39,497 nt of DNA. Origin: Candidatus Omnitrophica bacterium CG11_big_fil_rev_8_21_14_0_20_64_10 (lineage in GTDB: Bacteria > Omnitrophota > Gorgyraeia > 1-14-0-20-64-10). Below, piece after piece: positions 14,528-23,881 of this stretch (its first letter is position 1; every line of letters begins with the position of its first letter). Under the pieces are notes generated by a model that did no database searches, was not told where the DNA came from, and worked only from the letters and a program-made list of their open reading frames with translations. A program made the position numbers and the translations under genes. The stretch lies in contig PCVW01000003.1 in the NCBI GenBank assembly GCA_002787095.1, forward strand, positions 16,777 to 56,273, given 5' to 3'.

Positions 14528-16315
14528 ATGACCTCCCCGGCCTCGCGCAAGCCCAAATCTCCGCAGCCCAAGATCCTCCGCTTGAGCGGCATCCCGGCCT
14601 CCGCCGGGGTCGCGGTCGGTCCGGCCTTCCTGATGGACACCCACCATGTGGAGGTCGTCAAGCGGCCGCTCAAGGCGGCCCAGGTCCCTCCCGAGATCGC
14701 CCGCTTCGAGGAGGCGTTGATCCAGACCCGCCGGGAGATCCTCGACATTCAGAAGAAGATCGCCACCGACCTGGGGATCGAGCATGGGGAGATCTTCGAC
14801 GCCCACCTGATGCTGCTGGAGGACCGCTCCCTGATCGAGGAGGTGATTCAGCGCCTCAAGAAGGAAAAGCTGGGGGTCGAATGGATCTTCTCCGAGGTGC
14901 TCAAGCGCTATGTCCGCACCTTTTCCCGGATCGAGGATGAGTACATGCGGGAGCGGACCGGAGACCTGGAGGATGTCGGGCGGCGGATCCTGCGCAATCT
15001 CACCGGCGCCAAGCGGGCCTCCCTCACCGATATTCAGAAGCAGGCAATCGTCGTCGCCTACGATTTGTCCCCCTCCGACACCGCGACGATGCACCGGCGG
15101 AACATCAGCGGGTTCGTGACCGACATCGGGGGGCGGACTTCCCACACCGCGATCATGGCCAAGTCGCTGGAGATTCCCGCGGTCGTGGGGCTCGAGGGGG
15201 CGACCCGGCAGATCCATTCCGGGGACCTCGTGATCGTGGATGGGACCAGCGGCACGGTGATTGTGCATCCCGACCGGGAGATGGTCCGCAACTACGAGGC
15301 GCTGCGCAAGAAGCTGCTGGATCTTGACGAGGCGCTGCTGAAGGTCAAGAATCTTCCGGCGGAGACCCCCGACGGCCGGCGGGTCACACTGCTGGCCAAC
15401 ATCGAGCTGCCGGAGGAGATCCCATCGGTGATCGCCCACGGGGCCGAGGGGATCGGGCTGTACCGGACCGAGTTCTTCTACCTCAACCGGGAGGATCTCC
15501 CAACCGAGGAGGAGCAGTACCAGGCCTACCGGCATGTGGCCAAGGCGATCCAGCCCCATTCGGTAATCATCCGGACGATCGATCTGGGCGGGGACAAGTT
15601 CATCTCGAAGCTGAAAATTCCGCATGAGATGAATCCCTTCCTCGGATGGCGGGGGATCCGTTTCTCGCTCGGTCAGCCGGAGTTGTTCAAGATGCAGCTG
15701 CGGGCGATCCTGCGGGCTTCGGTGCACGGCAAGATCAAGCTGATGTATCCGATGATCTCCGGCGTCGAGGAACTGCGGCAGGCCAACCGCCTGCTCGATC
15801 AGGCCAGGAAGGAGCTGACCCAGCAGCGGAAGAAGTTCGATCCCGATCTGGAGATCGGCGCGATGATCGAGGTGCCCTCGGCCGCCCTGACCGTGGATCT
15901 TCTGGCCGATGAGGTGGATTTCTTTTCCATCGGAACCAACGACCTGATCCAGTACTCGCTCGCGGTGGATCGGGTCAACGAAAAGATCGCTTACCTGTAT
16001 GAGCCGGCCCACCCGGGGGTCCTGCGGCTGATCCAGAAGGTGATCGAGGTGGCCCATGAGCGGGAGCTGTGGGTCGGGATGTGCGGGGAGATGGCGGGGG
16101 AGCCGGCCCTGGCGCTGATCCTGCTGGGGATGGGACTGGACAGCTTCTCCACCTCCGCGGTGCAGGTGCCCCGGATCAAGCAGGTGATCCGGTCGGTCCC
16201 GACCTTCCTGGCCAAGGAGGTGGTCAAGGAGGCGCTCAAGATGCCGACCGGCCGGGATGTGGAAGCTTTCGCCAAGGCCCGCCTCCATCAGTTGGTTCCG
16301 GAGCTGGGGGACTGA
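14528..16315 (+). CDS. ptsI: PTS enzyme I (PEP-protein phosphotransferase)
   Basis: 595 residues. Transfers phosphate from PEP to HPr. The active-site histidine is His206 in GGRTSHTAIMAKSLEIP. The PEP-binding TIM barrel shows TEFFYLNREDLPTEEEQ, RTIDLGGDK, GWRGIRFSL, and near the end FSIGTNDLIQYSLAVDR followed by the catalytic cysteine region GMCGEMAG. The N-terminus has about 15 extra residues compared with E. coli EI and no GAF domain, so it is PtsI rather than PtsP. It lies 15 bp after HPr. Confidence 0.96.
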   Translation: MTSPASRKPKSPQPKILRLSGIPASAGVAVGPAFLMDTHHVEVVKRPLKAAQVPPEIARFEEALIQTRREILDIQKKIATDLGIEHGEIFDAHLMLLEDRSLIEEVIQRLKKEKLGVEWIFSEVLKRYVRTFSRIEDEYMRERTGDLEDVGRRILRNLTGAKRASLTDIQKQAIVVAYDLSPSDTATMHRRNISGFVTDIGGRTSHTAIMAKSLEIPAVVGLEGATRQIHSGDLVIVDGTSGTVIVHPDREMVRNYEALRKKLLDLDEALLKVKNLPAETPDGRRVTLLANIELPEEIPSVIAHGAEGIGLYRTEFFYLNREDLPTEEEQYQAYRHVAKAIQPHSVIIRTIDLGGDKFISKLKIPHEMNPFLGWRGIRFSLGQPELFKMQLRAILRASVHGKIKLMYPMISGVEELRQANRLLDQARKELTQQRKKFDPDLEIGAMIEVPSAALTVDLLADEVDFFSIGTNDLIQYSLAVDRVNEKIAYLYEPAHPGVLRLIQKVIEVAHERELWVGMCGEMAGEPALALILLGMGLDSFSTSAVQVPRIKQVIRSVPTFLAKEVVKEALKMPTGRDVEAFAKARLHQLVPELGD

Positions 16316-16316
16316 A

Positions 16317-17384
16317 ATGGGGACGCTGCTCGACGATCTTCGGGGAATGAAGCGGATGGATCCGGACGGGATGCTGACACACTGTCTGGAGCTGCCGGAT
16401 CAGATTCGGGCCGGATGGCAATGGGGGTTGGATTGGCGCCTGCCGGCCCGCTGGCGGAATCTGGATGGGATCTGCCTGTTGGGGATGGGGGGCTCGGCGA
16501 TCGGGGCCGATCTGGCCAACGGCTTCGCCGGGGGGAAACTTGCCCGGCCGCTGCGGGTCAACCGGGATTACCGGCTGCCGGGAGGATTACACCGCCGGAC
16601 CGGGATCCTGATCTCCAGCTACTCCGGGAACACCGAGGAGACCTTGAGCGCCGCTGAGGCCGCGCTGCGGCGGGGCCTGCCGGCGGCGGCGATCACTTCC
16701 GGAGGGAAGCTGGCCGCGTTGGCCCGGCGGCGGCGCCTGCCGCTGGTTCTGATCCCCTCGGGGCTTCCGCCCCGCGGCGCGGTCGGTTACGGCACCTTTG
16801 TCCTGATGGGGCTGCTGCGCCGCCTCAAGTGGATTCCGGCGATCCCGGTTCCGTCCGCCGCGGCGGGATTGGAGCGGACCATCGCCCGGTCGTTGGCGCC
16901 CGCCGTCCCGCTTCGCCGCAACCCGGCCAAGCAGTTGGCCCGGCGGCTCGCCGGGCGCATCCCAATCCTGTACGGCGGGGCCGACGGCTGGGAAGGGGTC
17001 ACCTTCCGGTGGCGGACTCAGCTGGAGGAAAACGCCAAGACGGTCTGTTTCCACCACATCTTCCCGGAAGCGACCCACAATGAGATTTCCGGCTGGGTCC
17101 ATCCGGCTCCCGGGATTCGCCGGACCGCGGCGGTCTTCCTGACCGATCCGTCGGTTCACCCGAGGACCTTGAAGCGGATGCGGTTCGCCGCCCGGATCAT
17201 CCGGAGGGAGGGGGCCGGCTGTCTGGAGGTCGGGATGAAGGGGCCGGACCGGTTTGACCGGATGCTTCGGATGATTGCGCTGGGGGACTTCCTCTCGGTT
17301 TATCTGGCGTTCCTTTACCGGGAGAACCCCACGCCGGTCGTCCGGGTCGAGGCGCTCAAGAAATATCTGAGAAGCGGCCGATGA
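16317..17384 (+). CDS. SIS-domain phosphoglucose/phosphomannose isomerase
   Basis: 355 residues from the ATG one base after the EI stop. Two SIS sugar-phosphate domains: LLGMGGSAIGADLANGF and ISSYSGNTEETLSA in the first, a second from about residue 205 with ENAKTVCFHHIFPEATHNE. The glutamate and histidine in that last motif match the bifunctional PGI/PMI family of archaea and some bacteria. It interconverts fructose-6-phosphate with glucose- or mannose-6-phosphate. It is followed by a sugar-nucleotide transferase, so the operon links sugar import to activated sugars. Confidence 0.88.
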   Translation: MGTLLDDLRGMKRMDPDGMLTHCLELPDQIRAGWQWGLDWRLPARWRNLDGICLLGMGGSAIGADLANGFAGGKLARPLRVNRDYRLPGGLHRRTGILISSYSGNTEETLSAAEAALRRGLPAAAITSGGKLAALARRRRLPLVLIPSGLPPRGAVGYGTFVLMGLLRRLKWIPAIPVPSAAAGLERTIARSLAPAVPLRRNPAKQLARRLAGRIPILYGGADGWEGVTFRWRTQLEENAKTVCFHHIFPEATHNEISGWVHPAPGIRRTAAVFLTDPSVHPRTLKRMRFAARIIRREGAGCLEVGMKGPDRFDRMLRMIALGDFLSVYLAFLYRENPTPVVRVEALKKYLRSGR

Positions 17385-18109
17385 CCGTCCTGATTTTGGC
17401 GGCCGGCTACGGCACGCGCATGTACCCGTTGACCGAGAACACCCCCAAGGCGCTGCTGCCGATCGGGGAGGGGTCGATCCTGGCCTTCCTGATGGAGAAG
17501 ATCAAGGGGCTTGCGCCTCAACGGGTCGTGCTGGTTTCCAACCACCGGTACGCGGAGGCATTCCGCAGCTGGCTTTCGGCCCGCTCCTTTCCGTTCCCCT
17601 GCGAGGTGCTGGACGACGGTTCCACCTCCGATGCCGACCGGCTGGGATCGATCGGGGACATCGTTTTCTCGATCCGGGAAGGGAAGATCCAGGATGATCT
17701 GATGGTCCTGGGGAGCGACAACCTGTTCGACGCCGATCTGGCGGACTTTCACCGGTTCGCCGCCGGGACCGGGGAGATCACCCTGGCGGCCTACGCCCTG
17801 CCGGACCGATTCCAAGCCCACCGCTATGGGGTCCTTTCCGCCGATCCGGACGGGCGGATCACCGCCTTCGTCGAGAAACCGGCCGATCCCCCCTCGAACC
17901 TGGTCTCGACCGCGATCTACTTTTTCCCTCGCGCGGCCCTGCCGCGGGTGCTAGAATACCTTTCCTCTTCGCGGTCTTCCGACACCATCGGATCGCTGAT
18001 CTCCTGGTTGATCGCCCATGGCCGGGTTTACGCGCACCCCTTCCGGGGCCGGTGGTTCGATATCGGCGACAGCGCCTCGTATGAGGCCGCGAAAAAATCT
18101 TGGGATTGA
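17381..18109 (+). CDS. Sugar-1-phosphate nucleotidyltransferase
   Basis: 242 residues. The N-terminal signature [25 protein letters not shown] is the nucleotide-binding loop of NTP_transferase enzymes, with VLGSDNLFD as the metal-binding aspartate region and FVEKP near residue 165. It makes NDP-sugars (glucose- or mannose-1-phosphate type); the base and sugar cannot be told. It overlaps the isomerase gene by ATGA, so the pair may feed polysaccharide or glycan synthesis. Confidence 0.88.
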   Translation: MTVLILAAGYGTRMYPLTENTPKALLPIGEGSILAFLMEKIKGLAPQRVVLVSNHRYAEAFRSWLSARSFPFPCEVLDDGSTSDADRLGSIGDIVFSIREGKIQDDLMVLGSDNLFDADLADFHRFAAGTGEITLAAYALPDRFQAHRYGVLSADPDGRITAFVEKPADPPSNLVSTAIYFFPRAALPRVLEYLSSSRSSDTIGSLISWLIAHGRVYAHPFRGRWFDIGDSASYEAAKKSWD

Positions 18110-18138
18110 AAACGCCAAAACAGCGAAGGAGCATCATG

Positions 18139-19287
18139 ATGCGCAAGCAGGACAAGAGTTTGTTCACCTCCGAATCGGTCACCGAGGGACACCCCGACAA
18201 GTTGGCCGACCAGATTTCCGACGGGATCCTGGACGCGATCTACAAGGAAGACCCGGAAGGCCGCGTCGCTTGCGAGACCCTCGTGACGACCGGCCTGGCC
18301 TTCGTGGCCGGCGAGGTCACGACCTCCTGCTATGTGGATGTGCCGCGGGTCGTCCGCTCGGTCATCCATGATGTCGGCTACAACGATCCCCACATCGGGT
18401 TCGACTCCGAGTCCTGCGGGGTCGTGACCGCGATCCAGGGGCAGTCGCCCGACATCGCCCTCGGGGTGGACACCGGCGGTGCCGGTGACCAGGGGATGAT
18501 GTTCGGCTACGCGACCAACGAGACGCCGGAACTGATGCCGCTGCCGATCACGCTGGCCCACCGGCTCGTGCGGCGGGTGACCGAGGTCCGGAAGAACAGC
18601 CTGCTGCCGTACCTCCGGCCCGACGGCAAGTCCCAGGTGACCGTCGAATATGTGGACGACAAGCCGGTCCGGATCTCGGCCGTCGTCGTCTCGGTCCATC
18701 ACGGGCCGAAGGTCACGACCGCCAAGCTGCGCCGGGAGGTTCGGGAGAAGGTCATCAATCCGATCCTCCCCAAGGAGTTCCTCTCCCGGGAGACCAAGTA
18801 TTACATCAATCCGACCGGCCGGTTCGAGGTCGGGGGGCCGGTGGCCGACACCGGGCTGACCGGCCGGAAGATCATCGTGGACACCTACGGCGGGTTGGGC
18901 CGCGCCGGGGGCGGCTGCTTCTCCGGCAAGGATCCGACGAAGGTGGACCGCTCGGCCGCTTACATGGCCCGCTATGTCGCCAAGAACATCGTGGCGGCCG
19001 GGCTGGCGGAGCGCTGCGAGGTGCAGTTCGCCTATGCGATCGGGGTCGCCGAACCGGTCTCGGTCCGGGTCGAAACCTTCGGCACAGGCAAGGTGTCCGA
19101 GGCGTCGCTGACCCAGGCGGTGCGGCGGGTGTTCAACCTGACCCCGGCCGGGATCATCCGGGACCTCAAGCTGCGCCGGCCGATTTACCGGCGGACCGCC
19201 GCCTACGGGCATTTCGGGCGGGACGAGGAAGGGTTCACCTGGGAGCAGATCGACAAGGTGTCGGCGCTCAAGAAGGCGGCCAAGTGA
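18139..19287 (+). CDS. metK: S-adenosylmethionine synthetase
   Basis: 382 residues from the second of two adjacent ATGs; AAGGAG (18126-18131) is 7 nt from it and 4 nt from the first (18136). It makes SAM from methionine and ATP. Motifs: [62 protein letters not shown]. One change: GPQGDAG of most MetK is GPVADTG here. The next gene, ahcY, recycles the product of SAM-using reactions. Confidence 0.97.
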   Translation: MRKQDKSLFTSESVTEGHPDKLADQISDGILDAIYKEDPEGRVACETLVTTGLAFVAGEVTTSCYVDVPRVVRSVIHDVGYNDPHIGFDSESCGVVTAIQGQSPDIALGVDTGGAGDQGMMFGYATNETPELMPLPITLAHRLVRRVTEVRKNSLLPYLRPDGKSQVTVEYVDDKPVRISAVVVSVHHGPKVTTAKLRREVREKVINPILPKEFLSRETKYYINPTGRFEVGGPVADTGLTGRKIIVDTYGGLGRAGGGCFSGKDPTKVDRSAAYMARYVAKNIVAAGLAERCEVQFAYAIGVAEPVSVRVETFGTGKVSEASLTQAVRRVFNLTPAGIIRDLKLRRPIYRRTAAYGHFGRDEEGFTWEQIDKVSALKKAAK

Positions 19288-19361
19288 TGGCCGGCGCAGT
19301 TTTGGAAGGGGCTGAGGCGGTTGGGAAGGGATCCGCGCGCAAGAGAGGAGAAGTTTCAGCG

Positions 19362-20618
19362 ATGAAGTCCGACATCACGAATCCGAAATTGGCTGCGGCC
19401 GGGCAGGCTCGTGTGGACTGGGCCGGGCGCTTCATGCCGGTCTTGGCGCAGATCCGGGAGCGCTTTGAGAAGGAACGGCCCCTCAAAGGAATCCGGATCG
19501 CCGCCTGTCTGCATGTGACGACCGAGACGGCCCAGTTGATGCGGACGCTCAAGGCAGGCGGGGCCGATGTGGCCCTGTGCGCCTCCAACCCTCTTTCGAC
19601 GCAGGACGACACCGCGGCGGCCCTGGCGGCCGCCGGCTTCTCGGTCCATGCCCGGCGGGGAGAGGACAACAAGACCTACTACAAGCACATTGATTCGGTG
19701 CTGGATATGAAGCCCCAGGTGACGATGGACGACGGGGCCGACCTGGTCTCCCGCCTGCATACCGAGCGGCGGGACCTGGTGCCCGGTGTGTTGGGCTCGA
19801 CCGAGGAGACGACGACCGGCGTGATCCGCTTGAAAGCCCTGGAGCAGCAGAAGAAGCTGCTCTTCCCGGTGATCGCGGTCAACGACTCCCAGACCAAGTT
19901 CATGTTCGACAACCGGTACGGCACCGGGCAGTCCACGCTGGACGGGATCCTCCGGGCCACGAACATCCTGATCGCCGGCTCCGTGGTCGTCGTTTGCGGC
20001 TACGGCTGGTGCGGCCGGGGGGTGGCGATGCGGGCCAAGGGGTTTGGCGCCCATGTGATCGTTTGCGAGGTGGAGCCGGTTCGGGCGTTGGAGGCGGCCA
20101 TGGACGGCTTCGAAGTGATGCCGATCGCTCAGGCGGCCGCGAAGGGGGATCTGTTTGTCTCGGTCACCGGGGATGCGAAGGTGATCTCCGAGGCTGCTTT
20201 CAAGCGGATGAAGGACGGGGCGATCGTCGCCAACAGCGGCCACTTCAATGTGGAGGTGGACCTAGAGGCGCTTAAGAAGCTTTCCAAGAACGGCGGCCGA
20301 ACCATCAAGCCGGAGGTGGAGGAGTTTGAGCTCAGGTCCGGCCGGCGGGTTTTGGTGTTGGCCGGCGGGCGGCTCGTCAACCTCTCCTGCGCGGAGGGGC
20401 ACCCCGCCGAGGTCATGGACATGAGCTTCGCCAACCAGGCGCTGGCGGCCGAGTGGCTGGCGAAGTCGGGCAAGACCCTCGCGCCGAAGGTGCACCGCCT
20501 GCCGGAGAAGTTCGACCGGCAGATCGCGGCCCTGAAGCTCAAGGCCAAGGGGATTCAGATCGACCGGCTGACGGCCGAGCAGAAGCATTACCTCTCGAGC
20601 TGGGAAGCCGGCACCTGA
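19362..20618 (+). CDS. ahcY: Adenosylhomocysteinase
   Basis: 418 residues from the ATG that follows GAGGAG; an in-frame ATG at 19284 overlaps metK but adds only non-family sequence. It cleaves S-adenosylhomocysteine to adenosine and homocysteine with bound NAD. Motifs: HVTTETAQLMRTLKAGGADV, STEETTTGV, NDSQTKFMFDNRYGTG, the NAD loop VVCGYGWCGRGVAMRA, ANSGHFNVE and the C-terminal helix. The length fits the shorter bacterial/archaeal type without the large insertion. Confidence 0.97.
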   Translation: MKSDITNPKLAAAGQARVDWAGRFMPVLAQIRERFEKERPLKGIRIAACLHVTTETAQLMRTLKAGGADVALCASNPLSTQDDTAAALAAAGFSVHARRGEDNKTYYKHIDSVLDMKPQVTMDDGADLVSRLHTERRDLVPGVLGSTEETTTGVIRLKALEQQKKLLFPVIAVNDSQTKFMFDNRYGTGQSTLDGILRATNILIAGSVVVVCGYGWCGRGVAMRAKGFGAHVIVCEVEPVRALEAAMDGFEVMPIAQAAAKGDLFVSVTGDAKVISEAAFKRMKDGAIVANSGHFNVEVDLEALKKLSKNGGRTIKPEVEEFELRSGRRVLVLAGGRLVNLSCAEGHPAEVMDMSFANQALAAEWLAKSGKTLAPKVHRLPEKFDRQIAALKLKAKGIQIDRLTAEQKHYLSSWEAGT

Positions 20619-20654
20619 CGCAAGGTTCCGTCGAAACAGAATCGTTACACGCCG

Positions 20655-20685
20655 TTCATTCGCCGGTAATCTGCCCGGCGATAAT
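20655..20685 (+). promoter_or_regulatory. Probable promoter of the HAD phosphatase gene
   Basis: GATAAT at 20680-20685, with TTCATT (20655-20660) 19 nt upstream as a weak -35. The leader of about 30 nt includes AAGGAG (20704-20709) before the ATG at 20722. Confidence 0.45.
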
Positions 20686-20721
20686 GATCCTTTCGCCTCT
20701 TGAAAGGAGATTTCTGTCCCC

Positions 20722-21546
20722 ATGAAACAGGGTTTTTTGATCGATATGGACGGCGTGATCACCCGCAGCGACCAGGCGATTCCGGGGGCCGCGCAATTCA
20801 TTGAGATGCTGCTGGAGCGGCAGATCCCCTTTTTGACGCTGACCAACAACAGCCAGCGGACCCGCCGGGACATTTCGATCAAACTGCAGCGGCTGGGGTT
20901 CAAGGTGCGGGAGGAGCATGTCTTCACCTCCGCGATGGCCACCGCCCGCTTCCTGGCCCGGCACAAGCCGGGGGGGACCGCCTATGTGATCGGGGAAGGG
21001 GGGCTGCTCCAGGCGCTGCACCGCAACGGCTACGCGGTCGTGGACCAGGACCCGGATTTCGTCGTGGTGGGGGAGGGGCGGGCCTTCACGATGGAGATGG
21101 TGGAGGCGGCGGTCCGGATGATCCTCAGGGGAAGCCGGTTGATCGCCACCAACACCGACCCCAACTGTCCGACCGCCGATGGCCTGGTGCGCCCCGGCTG
21201 CGGCGCGATCGTTGCGATGCTGGAGAAGGCGACCGGGGTCAAGGCCTTCAGCCCCGGCAAGCCCAGCCCGGTCATGATGCGGGAGGCCCGCAAGCAGCTG
21301 GAGCTGAAGACCGAGGAGACGGTCATGATCGGCGACACGATGGAGACCGACATCCTCGGGGGGGTGCAGCTGGGTTTCCAGACGGTGCTGGTCTTAAGCG
21401 GCGGGACCCGGCCGGAGTCCCTGGCCCGGTACGCCTACCAGCCGGACCATGTTGTGGGATCGCTGGCTGATCTGCTGGAGCGGTTTCAGGAAGACGGGTT
21501 TTGCTTGTTGCGGCAGCAGTCCGGCGTGCCGCAGTCGGTCACCTGA
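20722..21546 (+). CDS. NagD-like HAD phosphatase (subfamily IIA)
   Basis: 274 residues. HAD motif I FLIDMDGVITRSD (nucleophile Asp8), motif II TNNSQRT, C2-type cap, motif III lysine in SPGKPSP, and motif IV VMIGDTMETDILGG. Family members dephosphorylate nucleotides, sugar phosphates or similar metabolites; the substrate is not visible. The end overlaps by about 61 bp a small convergent zinc-ribbon gene. Confidence 0.9.
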   Translation: MKQGFLIDMDGVITRSDQAIPGAAQFIEMLLERQIPFLTLTNNSQRTRRDISIKLQRLGFKVREEHVFTSAMATARFLARHKPGGTAYVIGEGGLLQALHRNGYAVVDQDPDFVVVGEGRAFTMEMVEAAVRMILRGSRLIATNTDPNCPTADGLVRPGCGAIVAMLEKATGVKAFSPGKPSPVMMREARKQLELKTEETVMIGDTMETDILGGVQLGFQTVLVLSGGTRPESLARYAYQPDHVVGSLADLLERFQEDGFCLLRQQSGVPQSVT

Positions 21547-21683
21547 AGCGCGACCAGGCAGCCGTCGGGGTCCCATTGGGCGGCGAAGCGGGCGCCGCAG
21601 CCGGGACAGCGGAAGGAGCGCCCTGGCGTCTCAGCGAGGATTTCCCCGCAGAAGAAGCAGCGGAACTGCGCCGGGCCGGTCAT
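21486..21683 (-). CDS. Small zinc-ribbon protein
   Basis: 65 residues. Two CxxC pairs typical of a zinc ribbon: CFFC near residue 9 and CPGC near residue 26, with a further cysteine-rich tail (DCGTPDCC). The start ATGA overlaps the lptG stop, which argues for a real, coupled gene. It also overlaps the 3' end of the convergent HAD gene by about 61 bp, so one of the two C-termini may be shorter in practice. Possible roles are metal or nucleic-acid binding. Confidence 0.65.
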   Translation of the reverse strand: MTGPAQFRCFFCGEILAETPGRSFRCPGCGARFAAQWDPDGCLVALQVTDCGTPDCCRNKQNPSS

Positions 21684-22783
21684 CCGAGCCGCTTCCACAG
21701 CTGCCTGAGTCCGAACAGGCCCACCCCGAGCGGCGCTCCCCAGGCGGCGACCGGCGGCGGCAGCCACCCCCCTTTGCCGATCGCCAGCAGCAGGGAATTC
21801 AGCGCGTAATACCCCAGCCCCACGCCGAGCCCGATCGAAAGCCCCAGGAAGGTGCTCCCCCGCGTGGATTGGATCGCGTACGGGATCCCGATCAGGGTCA
21901 GGATCAGGCAGGCGACCGCCGCGGCCGGCTTCGCGTGCCAGTCCACCCACAGTTTCGAGATCGTCCGGGAACCGGCCGATTCCAGCCGGGTGATGTACCG
22001 GCGCAGGTCGGCCATGTTCATGTAGTCGGCCTGGGATTCGGAGCGGGCCAGCACCTCCGGTCGGTCGCCGGCCTCGATGACCTTGGCCGGGAAGGGGACC
22101 GGGCGGCCGACGGTCAGTCCGTCCGGCGTGAAATGCAGGATCGTCCCCTCCAGGAACCGCCAGTTCTCGCCGGTCCAGACCCCTTTCTTGGCGGTGACCT
22201 TCCGGATCAGCCGCAGGTCCTTTCCGTGCTGGAGGATCACGATGCCGGTCAGGACCTGATCGATCGGGTCGAAGGTGTCGGCGTAAAGGAGGGTGTGTCC
22301 GTCGCCGTAGGCGGTCAGGTGCTGAATCTCTCGGATCAGGGGGTGGGGCTGGTTCGGGTCCGGTTTCTTGTCCAGGTAGTTGGCCTTGATCGCCTCGGTC
22401 GTCATTGACGCTTCCGGGGCCAGCCGCTCGCCGATTCCAAAGACGATTACCGAGAGGATCGCGGAGGTCAACAGCAGCGGCCGGGCGATCATCCAGGGGG
22501 ACATGCCGGAGGCCCGCATCGCCATGATCTCCTGATGCCGGTTCAGGTTCCCCATCGTGTAGAGGGCCGCCATCAGGCAGGCGAAGGGGGCGACCTGGAT
22601 GAAGACCAACGGCGTCATCGTCCCGTAGTAGGTCAGCAGCAGCCGGCTGTTCACATGATTGCGCAGGATTTCGTCCAGGTGTCCCATCAGGTCCAGCACG
22701 ATGAACATCCCCAGGAACAGGGTGATGCACCAGAGGACCGCCGTCCCGAATCCCTGAAAGACATACCGGTCCAGCAGCTTCAT
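21680..22783 (-). CDS. lptG: LPS export permease LptG
   Basis: 367 residues. YjgP/YjgQ family inner-membrane subunit of the LptB2FG transporter that extracts lipopolysaccharide. N-terminal membrane segments (about 15-35, 50-75, 100-120), a periplasmic beta-jellyroll (about 135-265), then three membrane segments ending near residue 360. The conserved RHQEIMAMRASGMSP coupling helix near residue 82 is present. It begins one base after the lptF stop. Confidence 0.92.
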   Translation of the reverse strand: MKLLDRYVFQGFGTAVLWCITLFLGMFIVLDLMGHLDEILRNHVNSRLLLTYYGTMTPLVFIQVAPFACLMAALYTMGNLNRHQEIMAMRASGMSPWMIARPLLLTSAILSVIVFGIGERLAPEASMTTEAIKANYLDKKPDPNQPHPLIREIQHLTAYGDGHTLLYADTFDPIDQVLTGIVILQHGKDLRLIRKVTAKKGVWTGENWRFLEGTILHFTPDGLTVGRPVPFPAKVIEAGDRPEVLARSESQADYMNMADLRRYITRLESAGSRTISKLWVDWHAKPAAAVACLILTLIGIPYAIQSTRGSTFLGLSIGLGVGLGYYALNSLLLAIGKGGWLPPPVAAWGAPLGVGLFGLRQLWKRLG

Positions 22784-22784
22784 C

Positions 22785-23879
22785 TCAACTCCGGGCCGCC
22801 CGCCACAAGAGAATGCCCCCCACCGTTCCCATCACCCCGTTGGCGAGCCACAACGCCGGTCCGGGAGGGAGCCACCCTTTTTGCCCCAACGCCTGTCCCC
22901 CGATCAGCAGCAGGTAGTAACCGACGAAGATCAACACCGAGATCCCCAGCCCGATCGACCGCTGCGCCCGCCGGGTCGTGATCCCCAGCGGCAGGCCGAT
23001 CAGGATGAAGACCAGCGGCGAGAAGGCCATCGCGATCCGGCGGTGCAGCTCCATCTCCAGGGGGGCCGGGTCGATCCCCTGCAGGGCGAGGCGGTGGACC
23101 TCGTCCCGCAGCTCCTGCAGACTCATGTCCTTCGGTTTCTTGTCGAGGGTCCGGGGGTCCTGTCCCCCCTTGAGCCGGAGGTTCATCGCGTAGGTTTGGA
23201 ACTCCAGTTTGTAGAACTTGGAGGGGATCTTCGGGTCCGGCTCATCGGCCGCCCCGTCGTACAGCTTGAGCACCACCCTGTTTTCGTCGGGAACCGGGAG
23301 GAACTCCCCCCGTTCGGCGACGATCGTCCGGGTCGGACCGTCCTCCCTCGGCTCGTAGATCCGGACCTTCGACATCTGGTTGCCGTTGATCTGATAGATG
23401 AAGAGGATATACGGTTTGAACTCCTTGATGAATCGGCCCGGCTCCAGGAAGGCGGTGGGATTCTCGGTGACCACCTTGACCCCCAGCTGGCGGGCCACGA
23501 AATGGGACCAGGGGACCGCTTCCGCGTTGATCGGAACCATGGCGAGACTCACCAGCAGCCCCACGATCAGTACCGGCAGGGCGATCGGGAACAGCCCGAT
23601 TCCGGACGCCTTCATCGCCAGGATCTCCCGGTCGCTCGACAGCTTTCCGAATGCCAGCAGGGTGCCGGTGAGCAGCGCCATCGGCACCGTGTAGATCAGC
23701 AGGGAGGGAATCAGGAGGCCGAACAGCTGCAGAATGTCCAGAGGGGAGATTCCCTTGTTCACCAACAGGTCGGCCAGCTTGACCAGGTTGCCGACCAGCA
23801 TCACGAAGGTGAAGAGAAGCAGGGCCATGGCGCTGGGCTGCAGCAGCTCCTTGAGGATGTACCCCCGCAGGATCCGCAC
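22785..23879 (-). CDS. lptF: LPS export permease LptF
   Basis: 364 residues, same architecture as its neighbour. The start RILRGYILKELLQP is typical for LptF, and the coupling helix reads SDREILAMKASGIG. The middle periplasmic domain (about 135-260) is followed by IAMAFSPLVFILIGLPLGI and the last membrane helices. It implies an LPS- or lipid-A-bearing outer membrane; lptA, lptB and lptC are not in the window. Confidence 0.92.
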   Translation of the reverse strand: MRILRGYILKELLQPSAMALLLFTFVMLVGNLVKLADLLVNKGISPLDILQLFGLLIPSLLIYTVPMALLTGTLLAFGKLSSDREILAMKASGIGLFPIALPVLIVGLLVSLAMVPINAEAVPWSHFVARQLGVKVVTENPTAFLEPGRFIKEFKPYILFIYQINGNQMSKVRIYEPREDGPTRTIVAERGEFLPVPDENRVVLKLYDGAADEPDPKIPSKFYKLEFQTYAMNLRLKGGQDPRTLDKKPKDMSLQELRDEVHRLALQGIDPAPLEMELHRRIAMAFSPLVFILIGLPLGITTRRAQRSIGLGISVLIFVGYYLLLIGGQALGQKGWLPPGPALWLANGVMGTVGGILLWRAARS

Positions 23880-23881
23880 CG

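Noticed and set aside
13982-16288. A 768-codon minus-strand frame opposite HPr and enzyme I
   Set aside because: Shadow of ptsH/ptsI: highly biased composition (His, Gln, Asp, Leu) and no motif.
18110-18138. SAM riboswitch before metK
   Set aside because: Only 29 bases separate metK from the upstream gene, too short for any known SAM riboswitch.
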